Shown here: positions 63,514 to 64,000 of the stretch, in pieces | Layout: each line of letters opens with the position of its first letter | Numbering within the stretch: the stretch's first letter is position 1 | From: Streptomyces sp. PCS3-D2 | GTDB lineage: Bacteria > Actinomycetota > Actinomycetes > Streptomycetales > Streptomycetaceae | Direction of reading: 5' to 3' | NCBI RefSeq assembly: GCF_000612545.2 | Contig: NZ_CP097800.1 | Coordinates: 5,592,501 to 5,656,500 of the forward strand | Length of the DNA stretch: 64,000 nucleotides | Program-made: the position numbers and the translations under genes | The notes under the pieces: generated by a model | What the model was told of the DNA's origin: nothing | Seen by the model: only the letters and a program-made list of their open reading frames with translations | The model's database searches: none

Positions 63514-64000
63514 GTGGCAGCACCGCAGAACTACCTCGCAGTCATCAAGGTCATCGGTGTCGGCGGCGGTGGTGTCAATGCCATCAACCGAATGATCGAG
63601 GTCGGTCTCAAGGGCGTCGAGTTCATCGCCATCAACACCGACGCCCAAGCGCTGTTGATGAGCGACGCCGACGTCAAGCTCGACGTCGGCCGTGAACTCA
63701 CCCGGGGCCTCGGCGCCGGAGCGAACCCGGCCGTCGGTCGCAAGGCGGCAGAGGACCACCGCGAGGAGATCGAGGAGGTCCTCAAGGGGGCCGACATGGT
63801 CTTCGTCACCGCCGGTGAGGGCGGCGGCACCGGCACCGGCGGCGCACCCGTCGTCGCCAACATCGCGCGCTCGCTGGGCGCCCTGACGATCGGTGTGGTC
63901 ACCCGGCCGTTCACCTTCGAGGGCCGGCGTCGCGCGAACCAGGCGGAGGACGGCATCGCCGAACTCCGCGAAGAGGTCGACACCCTCATCGTCATCCCCA
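63514..64000 (+). CDS. ftsZ: Cell division GTPase FtsZ, cut by the window end
   Basis: The first 162 codons are inside the window. They read [64 protein letters not shown] and the tubulin signature [23 protein letters not shown]. The protein continues [14 protein letters not shown] and stops at the window edge. FtsZ forms the cytokinetic ring and in Streptomyces the ladders of sporulation septa. The GTG at 63514 has gaggcgagagg upstream. There is no ftsA between ftsQ and ftsZ. Confidence 0.97.
   Translation, partial: MAAPQNYLAVIKVIGVGGGGVNAINRMIEVGLKGVEFIAINTDAQALLMSDADVKLDVGRELTRGLGAGANPAVGRKAAEDHREEIEEVLKGADMVFVTAGEGGGTGTGGAPVVANIARSLGALTIGVVTRPFTFEGRRRANQAEDGIAELREEVDTLIVIP

Overview
The window is very GC-rich actinobacterial DNA and fits a Streptomyces chromosome core region. 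Almost every codon ends in G or C, GTG and TTG starts are frequent, and the gene order matches what I remember of the S. coelicolor segment from about SCO2136 down to ftsZ (SCO2082). No tRNA, rRNA or CRISPR array was seen. The only mobile element is one IS110-family insertion sequence.

Layout. 1-7.7 kb: tail of an NlpC/P60 hydrolase, a metallopeptidase-like lipoprotein, a PimB-type mannosyltransferase, a Tat-exported cholesterol oxidase, a long-chain acyl-CoA synthetase, a metallophosphoesterase and a SRPBCC protein. 7.9-15.9 kb: ArsA-like ATPase, DUF5304-type protein, ROK glucokinase, a nuclease-fold protein, an esterase with a coupled membrane protein, a PlsC-type acyltransferase and the MacS/MacR two-component pair. 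16-23.8 kb: phosphofructokinase, 2-hydroxyacid dehydrogenase, IS110 element, a small membrane protein, fused anthranilate synthase TrpEG behind a Trp-codon attenuator, and class II DAHP synthase. 23.9-29 kb: Bfd with an iron box, bacterioferritin, a molybdopterin oxidoreductase-like protein, a His-rich DUF4396 protein with a CsoR-like operator, endonuclease IV and a PASTA Ser/Thr kinase. 29-34 kb: thiOSG behind a TPP riboswitch, an FAD reductase, an Rv2175c-like DNA-binding protein and thiE. 34-44 kb: metF, a Tyr/Gln-rich membrane protein, a CrtI-like oxidoreductase, DUF4126 and DUF3040 proteins, a methyltransferase, a HEPN protein, and an ABC ATPase/YhgE/TetR cassette with a 26-bp palindromic operator. 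44.5-50 kb: a moxR-DUF58-tgpA operon and a beta-carbonic anhydrase. 50.4-64 kb: the division and cell-wall (dcw) cluster rsmH-ftsL-ftsI-murE-murF-mraY-murD-ftsW-murG-ftsQ-ftsZ, with ftsZ cut by the window end.

How the genes work together. The dcw block makes lipid II (MurE, MurF, MraY, MurD, MurG) and builds the sporulation and vegetative septa (FtsL, FtsI, FtsW, FtsQ, FtsZ). Many of its genes share 4-nt stop/start overlaps. The rest is a patchwork of small operons: aromatic amino-acid entry (aroH, trpEG), iron storage (bfd, bfr), thiamine (thiO, thiS, thiG, thiE), folate/methionine (metF) and glycolysis (glkA, pfkA). Several cis-elements can be read directly: TPP riboswitch, trp attenuator, iron box, CsoR-like palindrome, Crp-like box, TetR-type palindrome and several hairpin terminators. 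Many genes have a -10-like hexamer 6-9 nt before the start codon and no ribosome binding site, which suggests leaderless mRNAs.
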